This document shows, one piece after another, positions 35,157-47,350 of a stretch of 64,000 nucleotides of DNA (its first letter is position 1; each line of letters opens with the position of its first letter). This DNA is from Phragmites australis. Taxonomy: Eukaryota > Streptophyta > Magnoliopsida > Poales > Poaceae. A program made the translations under genes and the position numbers. Location of the stretch: the NCBI RefSeq assembly GCF_958298935.1, contig NC_084923.1:312501-376500 (forward strand). Reading direction: 5' to 3'. Under the pieces are notes generated by a model, which saw only the letters and a list, made by a program, of their open reading frames with translations, did no database searches and was not told where the DNA came from.

Positions 35157-35750
35157 ATGGCGAAGAAAGTCGCTGTGCTCGCCACGCTCCTCACTCTGAA
35201 CCTCCTCTTCTTCACCTTCGCGGACGCCTGCGGCTGCAAGTGCGGCTCCTGCCCTAGTCCAGGCGGGGGCGGCGGTGGCGGCAGCGGTGGGGGCGGCAGC
35301 GGCGGTGGAGGCAGCGGCGGAGGAGGCAGCGGTGGGGGCGGCAGCGGCGGTGGAAGCGGTGGCGGCAGCGGTGGAGGAGGCAGCGGCGGAGGAGGTAGCG
35401 GTGGGGGCGGCAGCGGTGGCGGCGGCAGCGGTGGAGGCGGGAGCGGAGGGGGAGGAGGCAGCGGTGGTGGAGGAGGCGGCGGCGTGAGCGGGCAGTGCCC
35501 GATCGACGCGCTGAAGCTTGGAGTGTGCGCGAACGTGCTGAGCGGGCTGATCAACGTGACCCTGGGGACGCCGCCGAGGACGCCGTGCTGCAGTCTGATC
35601 CAGGGGCTGGCGGACCTGGAGGCGGCAGTGTGCCTGTGCACGGCGCTGCGCGCCAACATTCTGGGCATCAACCTCAACCTGCCCATCAACCTCAGCCTCC
35701 TCGTCAACTACTGCGGCAGGCGCGTCCCCACAGGCTTCCAGTGCACCTGA
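35157..35750 (+). CDS. hybrid glycine-rich 8-cysteine (LTP/DC2.15-like) secreted protein
   Basis: The 197-residue protein belongs to the hybrid proline-rich protein (HyPRP, DC2.15-like, Hydrophob_seed) group of cell-wall proteins. Residues 1 to about 24 form a signal peptide ending FADA before a short CGCKCGSC segment. Residues about 35-110 are a linker of glycine blocks separated by single serines, mostly of the GGGGS type and about 13 blocks long, where relatives carry a Pro-rich linker. The C-terminal domain starts [12 protein letters not shown] and keeps all eight cysteines in the pattern C-x9-C-x19-CC-x13-C-x-C-x24-C-x9-C, ending GFQCT. The ATG follows a good TATA box with a GCC ATGG context. 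A paralogue lies at 51825-52238 on the other strand. No introns, as is usual. Function in wall structure or lipid binding is inferred from the family. Confidence 0.93.
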   Translation: MAKKVAVLATLLTLNLLFFTFADACGCKCGSCPSPGGGGGGGSGGGGSGGGGSGGGGSGGGGSGGGSGGGSGGGGSGGGGSGGGGSGGGGSGGGGSGGGGGSGGGGGGGVSGQCPIDALKLGVCANVLSGLINVTLGTPPRTPCCSLIQGLADLEAAVCLCTALRANILGINLNLPINLSLLVNYCGRRVPTGFQCT

Positions 35751-36925
35751 TCTCATCTCATATGATCCATATATATGCACGCACGCGCGCATGAAGGATA
35801 TATTACTTTGAATAAGTGTTTGCTTTGTTGTTAATCATCCTGTCCTCTGTGTGTGATCGATCGTGTCGAGAGGGGACGCGACCTCTACCTATCTATTCTA
35901 TATATAAAAAAAAGTGATGGCTAGCTACGGAAGTTATTTAGCATGTGTACGTGTGGCTAGCTCAGTGGCTCCAATGTCGGTATGATCATGTACGTATAAC
36001 CAACACATATATACATGTCGATCATGCATGATGTACTTGTGACACTGGGATCTAGGTTTCTGTGCTGTGCGTACGTGATATGGGCCAGATTTGTCGTACG
36101 TACGTATGTATTCGCAATGTACTTCTGTAGTATGGATTTCCTGTTTCCACGTACCGTTGTTTGCTCTAAAGAGGTGTTTCAATTCGTTGTTCCTCTTTTA
36201 ATTTGGGCTATAGTAATAAAAAGGTCATATGTTACTAGTACCACAAGATTGTGGGGGTGTAAAACATTCATCTGCACTTCATTTCATCCATTGTGATTTT
36301 CATGTGCATGCATGGGTTTCCATACGAGCATGGTCTCAGTTCTCAAATTTTTCCTGTGATCGTACGTACCTAAGAAATCGATCATGTATATCACGGCATG
36401 AGCAGACGACTCGACAAGGGCGCCTGACACCCGATGAGCTCCCTGATCAGCCTCCGTTTACGTCAGCTTGGATTGAGATCAATGTTGCGTCTCATTACGA
36501 CCAAGAGTATTGGTTAACTACATACAGTGAGTGCTTGATCGATGGATCAGCTGATCTTGTCGGCACTGTACTCTTGCTCGGTTAAATGCTTAGCATCTGG
36601 GCGGCATCGTACTTACATTTCTTACAGGCTGGCCCCTTAATTTGAATGACATTATAGTTCTTCAGCAGTATCATTTGCGAGATCTCCACGAGCTACACAT
36701 ACATTTCCTATGATGAATACTTGCATGTCATGATAGGATGATCTTTTAGCAATTTGACCGCTCCGCCCACTATATTTTTCATGGAAAAACCAAATTCACT
36801 TAGGAAAAAAATCACGAAATGACTAGCAATCTGGCATGCCACTAAACTTCTTACAGTTCTTACATTAGTAATATCAACCGCATGCTTTAAAGAACATGTG
36901 AATATACAGAACGTAGGACAGTTTG
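35751..36925. other. 3' flank and intergenic, no further gene seen
   Basis: An AATAAG at about 35810 may serve polyadenylation. No other feature is supported. Confidence 0.4.
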
Positions 36926-36934
36926 AAGATTAGG

Positions 36935-37150
36935 GTAAAAATTCAAAAATAGATAACATATTGCATCGTATTTATCAAAATAGATAAAATGTTAACGTAT
37001 TTACTAATTTAGCATGTGTATTCAACACATCGCGTACCGAAAACCCAATTTCGACACGCGAGGCACCGAAAAACCATTGGCCCAATAGTTTTCAACACCT
37101 GAGGTACCGAATACAACACTGTGCAACATATTCGGCCCCTCGTATGCCAA
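36935..37150. repeat. MULE-2 left terminal inverted repeat
   Basis: Begins GTAAAAATTCAAAAATAGAT and pairs with the inverse of 43010-43287. Confidence 0.75.
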
Positions 37151-37330
37151 AAACAGATCAGATTAATATTAAGCCTCTTCTTACTATTCTCTATGCTTCA
37201 TTTTTTCCTTAGTTCTCCCTTCCTGCTTTGAGAGATGGCATCCCCATCTGCACGCTCCTTATCTGTTTGTTTAAATTTCAAATATATCATTTGTCATATT
37301 AATTGATAAATATTAAAACTTGTCGTATCA

Positions 37331-37870
37331 CTATCTACTTTGAAAAGATGAATGTAAATATATACAAGGACCTAAACTTTGGTTTCTCTCAAAGTTTCCT
37401 AACTCTTCATGTATGACATTGACCCAATTTAAATCAAATAAAGTATATCCAACGTCATAGGGCTCAAAAGAAGCAAAAAATACAGAATCAGTAAAATGAG
37501 CATGAGAAGCGGGCTTAGACCTAGTTACCTCTCCTCGAGATATATCTCCAATCATCATGTGTGGAGAGTGTCATCGTTGAATGTGTTGAGAGGCCTCACG
37601 TCGTGAGAGAACCTCCCTCTCAAACACAGCTGGTGCATGCTCGAGAGCAGCTGAAATGGATGTAGAGGTTGCAGGACCCTCTGCTGGAGTAAAAAAAGAA
37701 GGGGCCAGCTCTAAAGTAGGTGTGGTCGATAGAAGTAGTGGATCATCCTCGCCATCACTGAGAATTGGAAGGTCACCATCTACAAAGATGCTCTCGCTCA
37801 TCTCCTAATTACCTACACACTCAAAGGCAGAACTAGCACAAGGGGTAGACTCATCAAAACTCACATCACA
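37331..37870 (-). pseudogene. start of Copia reverse transcriptase and preceding linker, element C
   Basis: Minus-strand 37558-37331 reads MIGDISRGEVTRSK, SVFFASFEPYDV and WVNVIHEELGNFERNQ, the usual opening of the Copia reverse transcriptase (IGD-S-G--TR ... W--AM-EEL--F-RN). Homology then stops, so the rest of the polymerase, RNase H and the 3' LTR are missing. 37801-37571 is the acidic, Ser/Pro-rich linker between integrase and polymerase. Confidence 0.8.
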
Positions 37871-37875
37871 GGATT

Positions 37876-38982
37876 TCATGATGGTGTGTTAGTGTCAAGG
37901 ATGTAAACCTTGTATGCATGACTATGAATAGAATACCCAAAGAAAATGTCATCAAAAGAGCGTGACTCAAACTTATCAAGATTACCACGTTTTAGGATAA
38001 AACACCGACAACCAAAGACTCTCAAATATAAAACATTCGGCTTCCTCCCAAAGCGTAACTCATAAGAAGTCAAATTCAAGATCGAGCATAAGAAAATCCA
38101 ATTTGAGATGTAGCACACTGTACTAATGGCCTCAGTCCAAAACTTCCTATGAGTCCTAAGCTCATCAAGCATCGTCCTAGCTATCTTCACTAAAGTCTTG
38201 TTCTTTTTTTCAACCATGTCATTCTGCTGAGGAATACGTGGGGCAGAAAATTGATGTTCAATGTCATGTTCAAGGCAGAAAACATCAAAGAGATAGTTCT
38301 TGAATTTGATGCTATTATCACTATGAATCGCTTTCAATGTATCAGGGAGTTCTTTGAACAGTCTCAAAGTCAAGCTCTGAAAGTGTGAGAACACTTCATC
38401 CTTGCTCACAAGAAAGAAAACCAAAGAGTAGCGAGAGTAATAGTCAACAATGACAAGTACATACCACTTCCCACCCGCTGAACGAACTCGAAAAGGACCA
38501 AAAGTGTCCATATGGAGAAGTTCTCCCGATCGTTCAGTCATCACCAGATTGACTGGTGGGTGAGAAGTGGCAACCATCTTGCCATGCCGATAAAGAGTGC
38601 AAACAAGGTTCTTCTCAAAATTGAGCTTGGGCAATTCTCGGATCAAGACTAGTGCACTCAAATGAATAAGCAAATCAAAGCTCGTGTGCCCTAGTCTTCT
38701 ATGCCACATCCAAAGCTCAGAAAAAGATTGAGCAAGTAAACACCGAGAAGAACCAGAAGACTCCAAAAAATCGGATCCAAAAACTCTCACAGCTACAGAA
38801 ATCTTGCAAATTAAAGCACCAGAAATATCAAGAACTCGAGAAGTATCACGTTTGAAGCGTACTTTCAAGTCCTCATCCAGCAATTGAGATACAAAAAGTA
38901 AGTTGTATCCCAGATGCTCAACCAAAGCTACATCTTTGAGAGTGAAACTCGTATTTACCTTTATCATTTCTTTGGCCTTCAC
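37876..38982 (-). pseudogene. Copia (SIRE-like) integrase, element C
   Basis: A 368-codon open stretch. The GAG-pre-integrase motif WHRRLGHTS is followed by a zinc region in which the expected CxxC reads VCTLYRHGK, so one Cys is lost. The catalytic core shows LLHMDTFGP, IHSDNSIKF and PQQNDMVEKKNKT, so the D, D and E positions are present. The tail FGRKPNVLYLRVFGCRCF is typical of Copia. The frame is open but neighbours are broken, so the element is dead. On the minus strand it follows protease and precedes polymerase, the Copia order. Confidence 0.9.
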
Positions 38983-41486
38983 TCTACCTTTCCGATCATC
39001 CTCGAAAGTGATGTACTCGTGATGCTTTGTTGGGGTGAGGCTAGAGAAACATGATGAATCTACCAGAGTCGATGAGACACTTGTTCTTCAGGTCTTCGCC
39101 TACCACATATATACAAGAAAAATATATGGTGGATGGCTTAGTACTGGGGTTAGTCAATAATCTCCTAGTAATCCAGAACTAGGTCATCCACCCTGAAGCA
39201 AAAAATAGTAGGTGCATGCAACTGAACACCAACACCCTGGAGATGAGTACCACTATGGGAAACACATGGTCCACCAAAGCACTGGGACTCAAAGCCTTTG
39301 GCACGCGGATCAAAACTGTATGAGCCATGGTATGATCCACGCCCAGCAACACCTCTAGAAAAAGACTGAAAAGCACTAGAGACTAATGGGTAGGAGCAAA
39401 AAAAAATGCTCATACATACCAACAGAGGGACGGTACATGTCCTGTGTGCTCCACCCCCACTCACGCCTCTCATCTCTCCTAAGGCGAAAGCAAAACCCAA
39501 TAAGGTGACCCTCTCTTTGGCAATAGGTATAATGGTAGCATCTCTCATGAACTTGACTGTCAGTCACTCTAGGCTCTCTCACAAGTGCCCCATCTTAGGC
39601 TATAGAGCTCTCTTAAGTGTGAGTTTCTTCTTTGTAGGATTTAGGCTTTTTATTTTTTGCATGAATTGTGATGTATTGATCTTGGCCTTCTCCGACTCTA
39701 GGGTGGGTGAGGTAAAAACAGTTTTGTCAGAGCTGGTATAAGCAACTCTCTCAAAACCCAAACTCAAAGCTAACCTAGCCTTATCAGCACACATCTTAGT
39801 CTTGGCAAGATCAAATCCATTTTTTCTTTACCTTCTGAGCACTTATCCACAAGATAAAGGAGGTACTCATTCTCAGCCATGAGCTTTTCACCTTTCCCTC
39901 TAACACAGCTGAGCTTGTCCTTAAGGATAATGCAGGTGGGATATTTTGGCTGCACATCCATAGAACTCTCATCACTCTCCAATCTCAACTCTAGCTCCTT
40001 TATGCACTTGACTTTCACATCAACATCCTTTGAGAGATAAGGGTAATTCTTGTAAGCGTCTAAGAGAGTAGATCTATACTTCTCCTCAAGGTGCTTCTTC
40101 TCAGCAGTCTCAAGCCAACTGGTGATTTGAGTATGCATAATTTGAAGCTCGGCAAGCTCACTCATGACAACCAAACAACTTTCACAATCCTCATCCTCAA
40201 CCTTGGCCTTAGACCTAAGCAACTCAAGCTTAGAAGAAACAGACTCGTACTTAGTCCTAAGCTCCTTCAACTGACTTATGAGAGCATTATTAAAGGTATC
40301 GACTTTGATGAAAAGCTGGTCGTAAGAAGGTAATACCTCGAAAAGATCAAGCTCGGGGTCGCTATGTTATTGTCGTCTGCCATGAAGTAGAGGCCAATGA
40401 AGTCCTTAGCCTTTTTCATGTTCTTCACTAGTAGTTCCTCCTCCTTTGAGCTCTCCTCCATGTTATAAGAGGTGTCGATATCGCTGAGAGCCACAACGAA
40501 TGCTCTAGAAGGCGCTTTGGCCCCCTTTTTTGCTTCTTGTTCTTCTTCTTGTGCTTCTTGTAGTCGTGGTCGTTGTCCTCCCTCTTCTTGAGCTTGGGAC
40601 AATCCGCTTTGAAGTGGGTGACGTCATCACACTCAAAGCAGGCTCGAGAGCCACCCCTCCTCCAATCTTAACGGTTATTATAGAAACGGGTGAACTTCTT
40701 CACAATGAGGGCAATGTCCGCATCATCAAGGACCTCCACTTGCTCCTTTGTGATAGAAACAAGAGATGACAAAGCAAATCTACCAGATAAAGTGTTAGCA
40801 CAAGAAACACCACCTCCAGACTGGTTATCACCGCTAAGTTCAAAAATCAACGCCGTATTCTGAGACAGGGGATTCTCGAGACCAATCTGAGACACCTTTT
40901 CTATCTCAGTGGACTTAAGTTTGCTAAAGAGTTCATCACAAGTTAACGTGTCGTAACTTGATGACTCTTTAATTCTCGAGATCTTCATTTTTCATATGCT
41001 ATGATCGAGAGCATAAAGAAACTTGATCGCACTCTCATGATCAGAGTAGAGCAAAACACTAGTGGATCTAAGGTTGCTCACAATCCCATCAAAACGAGCA
41101 AACATAGCATCCAGAGATTCATCGAGCCCTTGCACAAACATTTTGTATTTTTGGTTGTATGTGCTTTGGCGTCTAGCCTTAATATGATTAGCGCCTTCAT
41201 GAAAGACACTCAGAGTAATACATATCTCCTTGGTGGTACGGAGGTGCTAAACCCTGTCAAACTCATTCCGACTCAGGTTTGTGAACAAAATATTTCTAAC
41301 CTTGTTGTTAGCCTCATACTGTTCGATTTGAAACCGAGTCATGCGAGCAGCAGGGACTACATAGTTGGAACCAATTATTTTCCATATTGTACTTTTTTGG
41401 CTTAGAAGATAAGCCACCATACGCACCTTCTAGTACGAAAAGTCTCTTCCATCAAACAACAGAATTTTCTTATTTCTCTCCATTTC
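38983..41486 (-). pseudogene. Copia gag and protease pseudogene, element C
   Basis: From an ATG near 41485 (MERNKKILLFDGRDFSY, a SIRE-type Gag start, then a stop) the minus strand carries a UBN2-like Gag part (40988-40668), a first zinc knuckle CFECDDVTHFKADC (about 40640-40600), a Lys/Glu-rich segment, a long coiled coil with YLVDKCSEGKEKM-like words (40270-39770), a second knuckle CTYCQREGHLIGFC (about 39535-39490), and a protease motif LIDSG near 39080. Several frames are used, so it is non-functional. Two knuckles and a coiled coil fit SIRE/Maximus Gag. Confidence 0.8.
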
Positions 41487-41530
41487 ACCTACGGATCATA
41501 AAATCGGTTAAGGTCAACAAGTTATTAAAC

Positions 41531-41544
41531 TAGCTCTGATACCA
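41531..41544 (-). other. primer-binding site of element C (initiator tRNA-Met type)
   Basis: The minus strand reads TGGTATCAGAGCTA immediately downstream of the LTR, the standard Copia primer site complementary to initiator tRNA-Met. Confidence 0.85.
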
Positions 41545-41546
41545 AT

Positions 41547-42690
41547 TGTAGGATCAAGAATGGCGACTAGATGGGGTGAATAGGCACCTTAAAAAAATTG
41601 AAATTGATGATCTTCTCCTATTTTCACCCAACGTACCTCAAAGCTCAAGTGGAAGCAAAATAGAGAGAAAGTTCAAAAGAAAATTATCGAGGCAATATGA
41701 CTGCAAGGATGGAATATGAACCTTAGGTTCCATTCAAGACCATTATATGTGTCTTAGTACTCGAAAGCTTGCAACTCGTAAAGAAACTAAAGAAGATGGT
41801 CACCGGGTAAAGAAACTCTTCATGTTGATGATCTAGAGGTAGAGGCAAGGAGACTCAAGATCCTCTCATATACATAAGTGTGTGAATTTATACCTCTAGC
41901 AACAAGAAGAATGACATTTTCGAGGTGAAAGGATTGTAGCTCAAAGGAGAAAAAACGAAAAACAACACGAAAATAGGAAAACTTGGAAAGAAGGCAAGAG
42001 AACCAAACGAAGGAAACTAGAATGAGATGAGAACGAGCATATGCAAGAATAATCTTCATTAACCATAGAGATCAGTGCTATTTTCAATAGATTACAAAGT
42101 TGTTTCTCTCACAAAAACTCTATCATATTCCAAAGACTAAACCTATGCTCTCCTCTCCTCCAAAACCTATCACTAGACTCTCAAATAGCTAGCTTGACCT
42201 CTCTCTACAGCACTACCACTCTATTTATAGGCCTAGTGAGGTGTCTTGGCTCTTAAGTTTCTTTATTCCCAAAATACCTTTCACCGGTAATACACTCGTA
42301 CCAACCACCTGGGTATTTTGGTCTTTGGTGCCAAAACTTATCTTCTAAAGAAAATGATCCTCGTCATGTTGCTCCCACATACCGAAACATTCAGTGCGCA
42401 GTATCTATTTTGCCTCCAGCTAGAAATGCTCCGGTGCACTTCACATCATGAACACTGAACCATCCGGTGAACTCCAGGCACCGGATAATCCAATGAGGCA
42501 AAAAAAACTCCTAGACTCGGAGAAAATTTGCTAATTCCATTCTCCAACTCGAGTTAGTCGAGAACAAGAACAAGCATCAACAAACATATGCTAACCAAGT
42601 ATAACTCAACTTGAACGCTGTCAATGGCTCAGAAAAATCAAATCAATGCACATCTCAACTTAGTTTCTCGGTTGAAAATATTTTTATAAA
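41547..42690 (-). mobile_element. 5' LTR of Copia element C (right boundary approximate)
   Basis: On the plus strand it begins TGTAGGATCAAGAATGGCG and GATGGGGTGAATAGGC, like the solo LTR at 19361, and contains CACCGG/CCGGTG words near 42290-42490. The far end is not sharply defined. No 3' LTR partner is present near 37.3 kb, so the element is truncated. Confidence 0.65.
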
Positions 42691-43009
42691 TTAGTACATC
42701 ACATGAGAAGAATATTAGTGAATTTTTCTAGATTTTTGGAATCTATTTGAGATATTAAAAATTATTAGAATTTATAAAAGTAGGCTTCTTTGAAGAATTT
42801 TAATTAAATATTAGCTTGGGCTTTATAGATCAAATCAATTAAAACGAGCTGCTAGTGAGTTCTAGTTTACTCATAAAAATGTTTAGAATTTTTAGACTAT
42901 TTTTATACTCTAAATAAAATAGAGAGTTAAATAAAAAAAACATAAACAAACACGTACAACTAACTGGTAGCTTATTCGTGAGCGGCACAACTCTAGACGG
43001 CTGTATTCA

Positions 43010-43287
43010 GTATTTGAGGTACCAAATATGACTCTGTTCACTGTATTCAGTACCTCACAGGCCGTTTTCGGCACCTGAGGTATCGAATACGGTGAAAAGT
43101 GTCATAGTCGTCACCTCAGATGCCGAATACTGCCAGTTCCATGGTTTTTCGGTGTCTTGTACGTCAAAATTGGGGTTTTGGTATGCGAGGTGCCGAATAC
43201 ACATGTTAAATTTACAAACACGTAAATATATTGTCTACTTTAACAAATAAGGTGACGTATATTATCTATTTTTAGAATTTTTTTTTC
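43010..43287. repeat. MULE-2 right terminal inverted repeat
   Basis: Ends CTATTTTTAGAATTTTTTTTTC; inverse of the left end. Confidence 0.75.
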
Positions 43288-43296
43288 AAGACTAGT

Positions 43297-44501
43297 GACC
43301 CCTTGAATATCTCCTCGTTCTGTCATATACAGAACAGATCTCGAAGATCTCTATAATTTTTTCCGCGGAAGATCGATGTCTAAATATCTCCGTAATTCGT
43401 TTTTCTTCAGACAGCCGTCTCGAAAATGCAAGCTAGCCAAGAATTCCAAGGGAAAGACTAGTCAGCCGCGGTTGGATATATCGATCGATATTATCACTTT
43501 TTCTTATCATGTGATGATGATGTCTACATGCTGGTGTAATGGTGTTGCTGGTCTATCATCATCATGTCGTACTGTAGTTAACCACCATGCATGCACGCAT
43601 GGAGAGAAAGACGACCTTACGTGCATTCTTATTTAATCCTATACATTAGAAGTCTTCTCTTTTGGGGGTAAATTAAAGTTTTCTCTCGTCTGCTTTATTT
43701 ACCTTAACAGTTAACTGCGTGAGTAGCTCGGGGTTAATTAATTTGAAGCCAGCTTGCATGTTGAACAGTACTAGACTAGAGGGGAACACATCACATGATG
43801 AGTGATAGGATCGAGTCGATCGAAATGGAAAGCATGGTACGGTATTGTAATGCCGGGCTGGGTCAGGAGTGAGGAGTCAGGACGAAGCTAGCCCTGGAAA
43901 GGCGGACGCTTATTTTGTAGGGATGCGCGGCCCGTGAACCCTAGCTTTTGTATGCTTGCCCGGCCAGGGCACAAGAAGACGCTGGGGAGGCTAAAGGCCG
44001 TCTGGCGTCGTGTCATACATAATTTTCGCCGTGCCATGAATGGAAGAAAGGCCCCCGCCACCTGCTGCTACCTACTCTGCCATCTCATTTCCAATTCCAT
44101 CTCGATCTCTACTCGACCATGCATGTCGATCCATGCATGGCTAATCGAAAGCCATCTTTCTCTTTGATTGATGGCCATTAATTCTCCCTAGCTACAGCTG
44201 CATGTCCTTGGTTTCAATTACTTTCAACTTGTAACAACTCGATCAACCATCTTTTCGCCTTTCTAAAAAGGATAGTAATATCCGGAAAAGGATACCTCAA
44301 GCTTTGGGAGATTGGTCCATGCAGAGTCTCTGCAACAAGATCATGAAGATGATTCATCTGGAAATGATCTCCTAATCAAGAGCATTTGAGTCTTAATGAA
44401 AATCAAGAGGATTCAGCACATCATTAGCTTAATTTTCAGGTCTTCTTTATATATAGGACTGAAGAATTTCCATGTGCCAGCAAGGCCATTTGGAGGAGTG
44501 G
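43297..44501. other. intergenic, no gene seen
   Basis: Open frames here are short and have no family signature. Confidence 0.4.
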
Positions 44502-45322
44502 ACTCACTACCGGAAACGATGTGTATGCCGAGTGCCTACATGTATGCCGAGTGCTATATATCGGGCACTCGGTAAACAACCACCTACGCCGAGTGCCGGA
44601 CGAAAGCACTCGGCAAACAAATAGGCACTCGGTAAATACATCAAAAAACACTCGGTAAACCATAGCACTCGGCAAAATTGAGAACAAACACTCGGCGAAT
44701 TCGGGCACTCGGCAAACAACGCGCCACGTGTCCCTCCGTTCGGCGGCTGACGGTGAGTCACCCCTTTGCCGAGTGTCGTCTAACGGACACGAGTGCTCGA
44801 TATTAAGCACTCGGCAAACCTTTTTTTTATTTATTTCCTTTTTGGTTTCCTTTTGTTCTCTTTTCTTTCTCGTAATAACAACCAACCAAAGGCCGTCACA
44901 TCGATTCCGATACTACTACAGTATGATTTAAGAATGATATTGTTATGAACTTGGAGTTAGAATTCAGTCGTGCTTCAAGATTGAGATGCAGCAGATGTGG
45001 ACTCCTGGGAGCGGCCCTTGGAATCAGTTGTGCTCTGAAAGAGAATAACAATTCTTCTTCCTTGCCTTAAAAAAGGAATTTTCAATGCTTGCCAAGTGGA
45101 AGAAGCAAAAGTAGATTAGCTTGACACACTAAGCTGCCCTTCTGATCTATGGGTTTTACTTAGTTCATCGTTAAGTGCATCAGAGGAGGTAGCTGGTAGC
45201 ATAGTGAGAAGTGGTGGAACAAAAAAGCGACTTCATTTGGCGATTCTTGGATGGATAACATGTTTGCTATGTTCCATCGAAATCTAACTTTATGGACAAC
45301 TCTTTTTCATAAGAAATTATTT

Positions 45323-46680
45323 GATGGATATAAGTCAAATTTGATCTGCAAGTACATAAAATAACGAACAAAAATGGGTAGAAAAATATGAGACTTGCCA
45401 TAGTATCATGATATGATACGTAGAGGCCGAGATAAAAAATTGAGAAGGTTTCGCAAAAGTTGTCACGTATGATGCTTAGAAACCGAAGCATCTCCGAGGA
45501 AGAATCATGGTTTCGAGAGGGAACGAATCAGATTTGAACCCGAAGTGACGTTTGAATCGTCGTTTGACCTTGAAACTTTTTTTACACTCAACATACAACA
45601 TAGCATATTCGATGTTAAAATTTGGCATTTTTCTGGGTCAGTTTGCTATTTTTAATTCATTAAGTGCATTTCTAGGCTTTTAATGGATATAAGTCAAATT
45701 TGATCTGCAAGTACATGAAATAATGAACAAAAATGGGTAGAAAAATCATATTCATGTTTTTGAGTCTATTTTTAGGCCTTACCCAAGAAATGAAAAGAAA
45801 TTTGAAACATCTGGGCGGCAACACTCGACCAGCAACATGTAGCTTATTGGTTTTTTAATTCTAAAAAAAGCAAACGAAGTCAGAAAAACATGAGACTTGC
45901 CATAGTAGCATGATATGATACGTAGAGGCTGAGATAAAAAAATTGAGAAGGTTTCGCAAAAGTTGTCACGTACGATGCTTAGAAATTGAAGCATCTCCAG
46001 GAAGAATTGTGGTTTCGAGAGGGAACGGATTAGGTTTGAATCTGAAGTGACGTTTGAATCGTCGTTTGACCTTGAAACTTTTTCTACACTCAACATACAA
46101 CATAGCATATTCGATGTTAAATTTGGTATTTTTCTGGATCCGTTTGCTATTTTTAATTCATTAAGTGCATTTCTAGGCTTTTAATGGATATAAGTCAAAT
46201 TTGATCTGCAAGTACATGAAATAATGAACAAAAATGGGTAGAAAAATCATATTCATGTTGTTGAGTCTATTTTTAGGTCATACCCAAGAAATGAAAAGAA
46301 ATTTGAAACATCTGGGCGGCAACACTCGACCAGCAACATGTAGCTTATTGGTTTTTTAATTCTAAAAAAAGCAAACGAAGTCAGAAAAACATGAGACTTG
46401 CCATAGTGGCATGATATGATACATAGAGGTTGAGATAAAAAATTGAGAAGGTTTCGCAAAAGTTGTCACGTACGATGCTTACAAATCGAAGCATCTCCCA
46501 GGAAGAATCGTGGTTTCGAGAGGGAACGGATTAGGTTTGAACCCGAAGTGACGTTTGAATCGTCGTTTGACCTTGAAACTTTTTCTACACTCAACATACA
46601 ACATAGCATATTTGATGTTAAAATTTGGTATTTTTCTCGGTCCGTTTGCTATTTCTAATTCATTTAGTGAATATGTAGTC
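45323..46680. repeat. three direct ~500-bp repeats inside CACTA-1
   Basis: GGATATAAGTCAAATTTGAT starts at about 45324, 45683 and 46186. Copy one lacks about 145 bases. The copies are very similar, suggesting recent duplication. Words such as GAGAAGGTTTCGCAAAAGTT and TCACGTACGATGCTT also occur in CACTA-2 near 55080-55160, so this is an old family component. Confidence 0.85.
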
Positions 46681-46879
46681 AAAAAACAATTTCAGGTGTT
46701 TGCCGAATGTCTTTGTTTTACACTCGGCAAACCACTTGTTTGCCGAGTGCCTTGCTCTCACACTCGGCAAACCAGTGGTTTGCCTACTGGTTTGCCGAGT
46801 GTCCTAGATTCGACACTCGGCAAAGATTTCACACTCGGCAAAGCAGCGAATATAGGGTTTCCCCACCCCGCGCGCGGGG

Positions 46880-47350
46880 ACAGATCGAAAATTGTCCTGC
46901 GCGCGACTACCCTCCTGCCGCCGCCGCCTCGGCCCGCCCCCGCCCCCCGTCCGCCGCCGCCTCAGCCCGCCGCTACCGCCGCCGCCAGCACCGCCGCCTC
47001 GGCCCGCCCCCCCCCCTCCCGCCGCCAGCGCCGCCGACCCGCCTCCGCCGCCAGCGCCCCCGCGCCCATCCCACACCGCGCCCCTCCGCCGCCAGGGCCG
47101 CCTCGGCCCGCCGCCGCCCCTCCGCCGCCGCGCCCCTGCGGGCCGCCGCCGCCTCGGCCCGCAGCCCTGCACCGCCTTCGCCGCCGCCCCCTCTCCGCCG
47201 CCGCCTCGGCCCGCCGCTACCGCCGCCGGCAGTGCCCCCGCCCCCCCTCCGCCGGCACCTCGGCCCTCCGCCTCGGCTGCCGCGCGCTGCCCGACGTCGC
47301 CTCCCCCGCGCCGGCCAGCGCCACCCCGCGCCGCCCCCCTCCGACGCCCG
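46880..47350. repeat. CG-rich low-complexity block in CACTA-1
   Basis: Repeats of CCGCCGCC and GCCTCGGCCCGCC produce long spurious frames rich in Pro, Ala and Arg on both strands. It may be an amplified leader or captured exon. No domain is seen. Confidence 0.6.

Larger units (their letters stand above)
36935..43287. mobile_element. MULE-2, same family as MULE-1, hosting a Copia element
   Basis: The left end 36935-37150 and right end 43010-43287 are inverted copies and match the MULE-1 ends: both have AAAAATAGATAA near the tip, a GTGTATTC-GGCACCTCGCATACC block and repeated GAGGTGCCGAATAC words. Flanks AAGATTAGG (36926-36934) and AAGACTAGT (43288-43296) agree at 7 of 9 bases. No MULE gene is visible inside; the interior is mostly Copia element C. 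It may be a non-autonomous member. Confidence 0.75.

Noticed and set aside
34937..35792. Minus-strand frames of about 256 codons opposite the Gly-linker gene
   Set aside because: They mirror the GGC/AGC repeat (Pro/Ala runs), whereas the plus frame has a signal peptide, eight cysteines and a TATA box.
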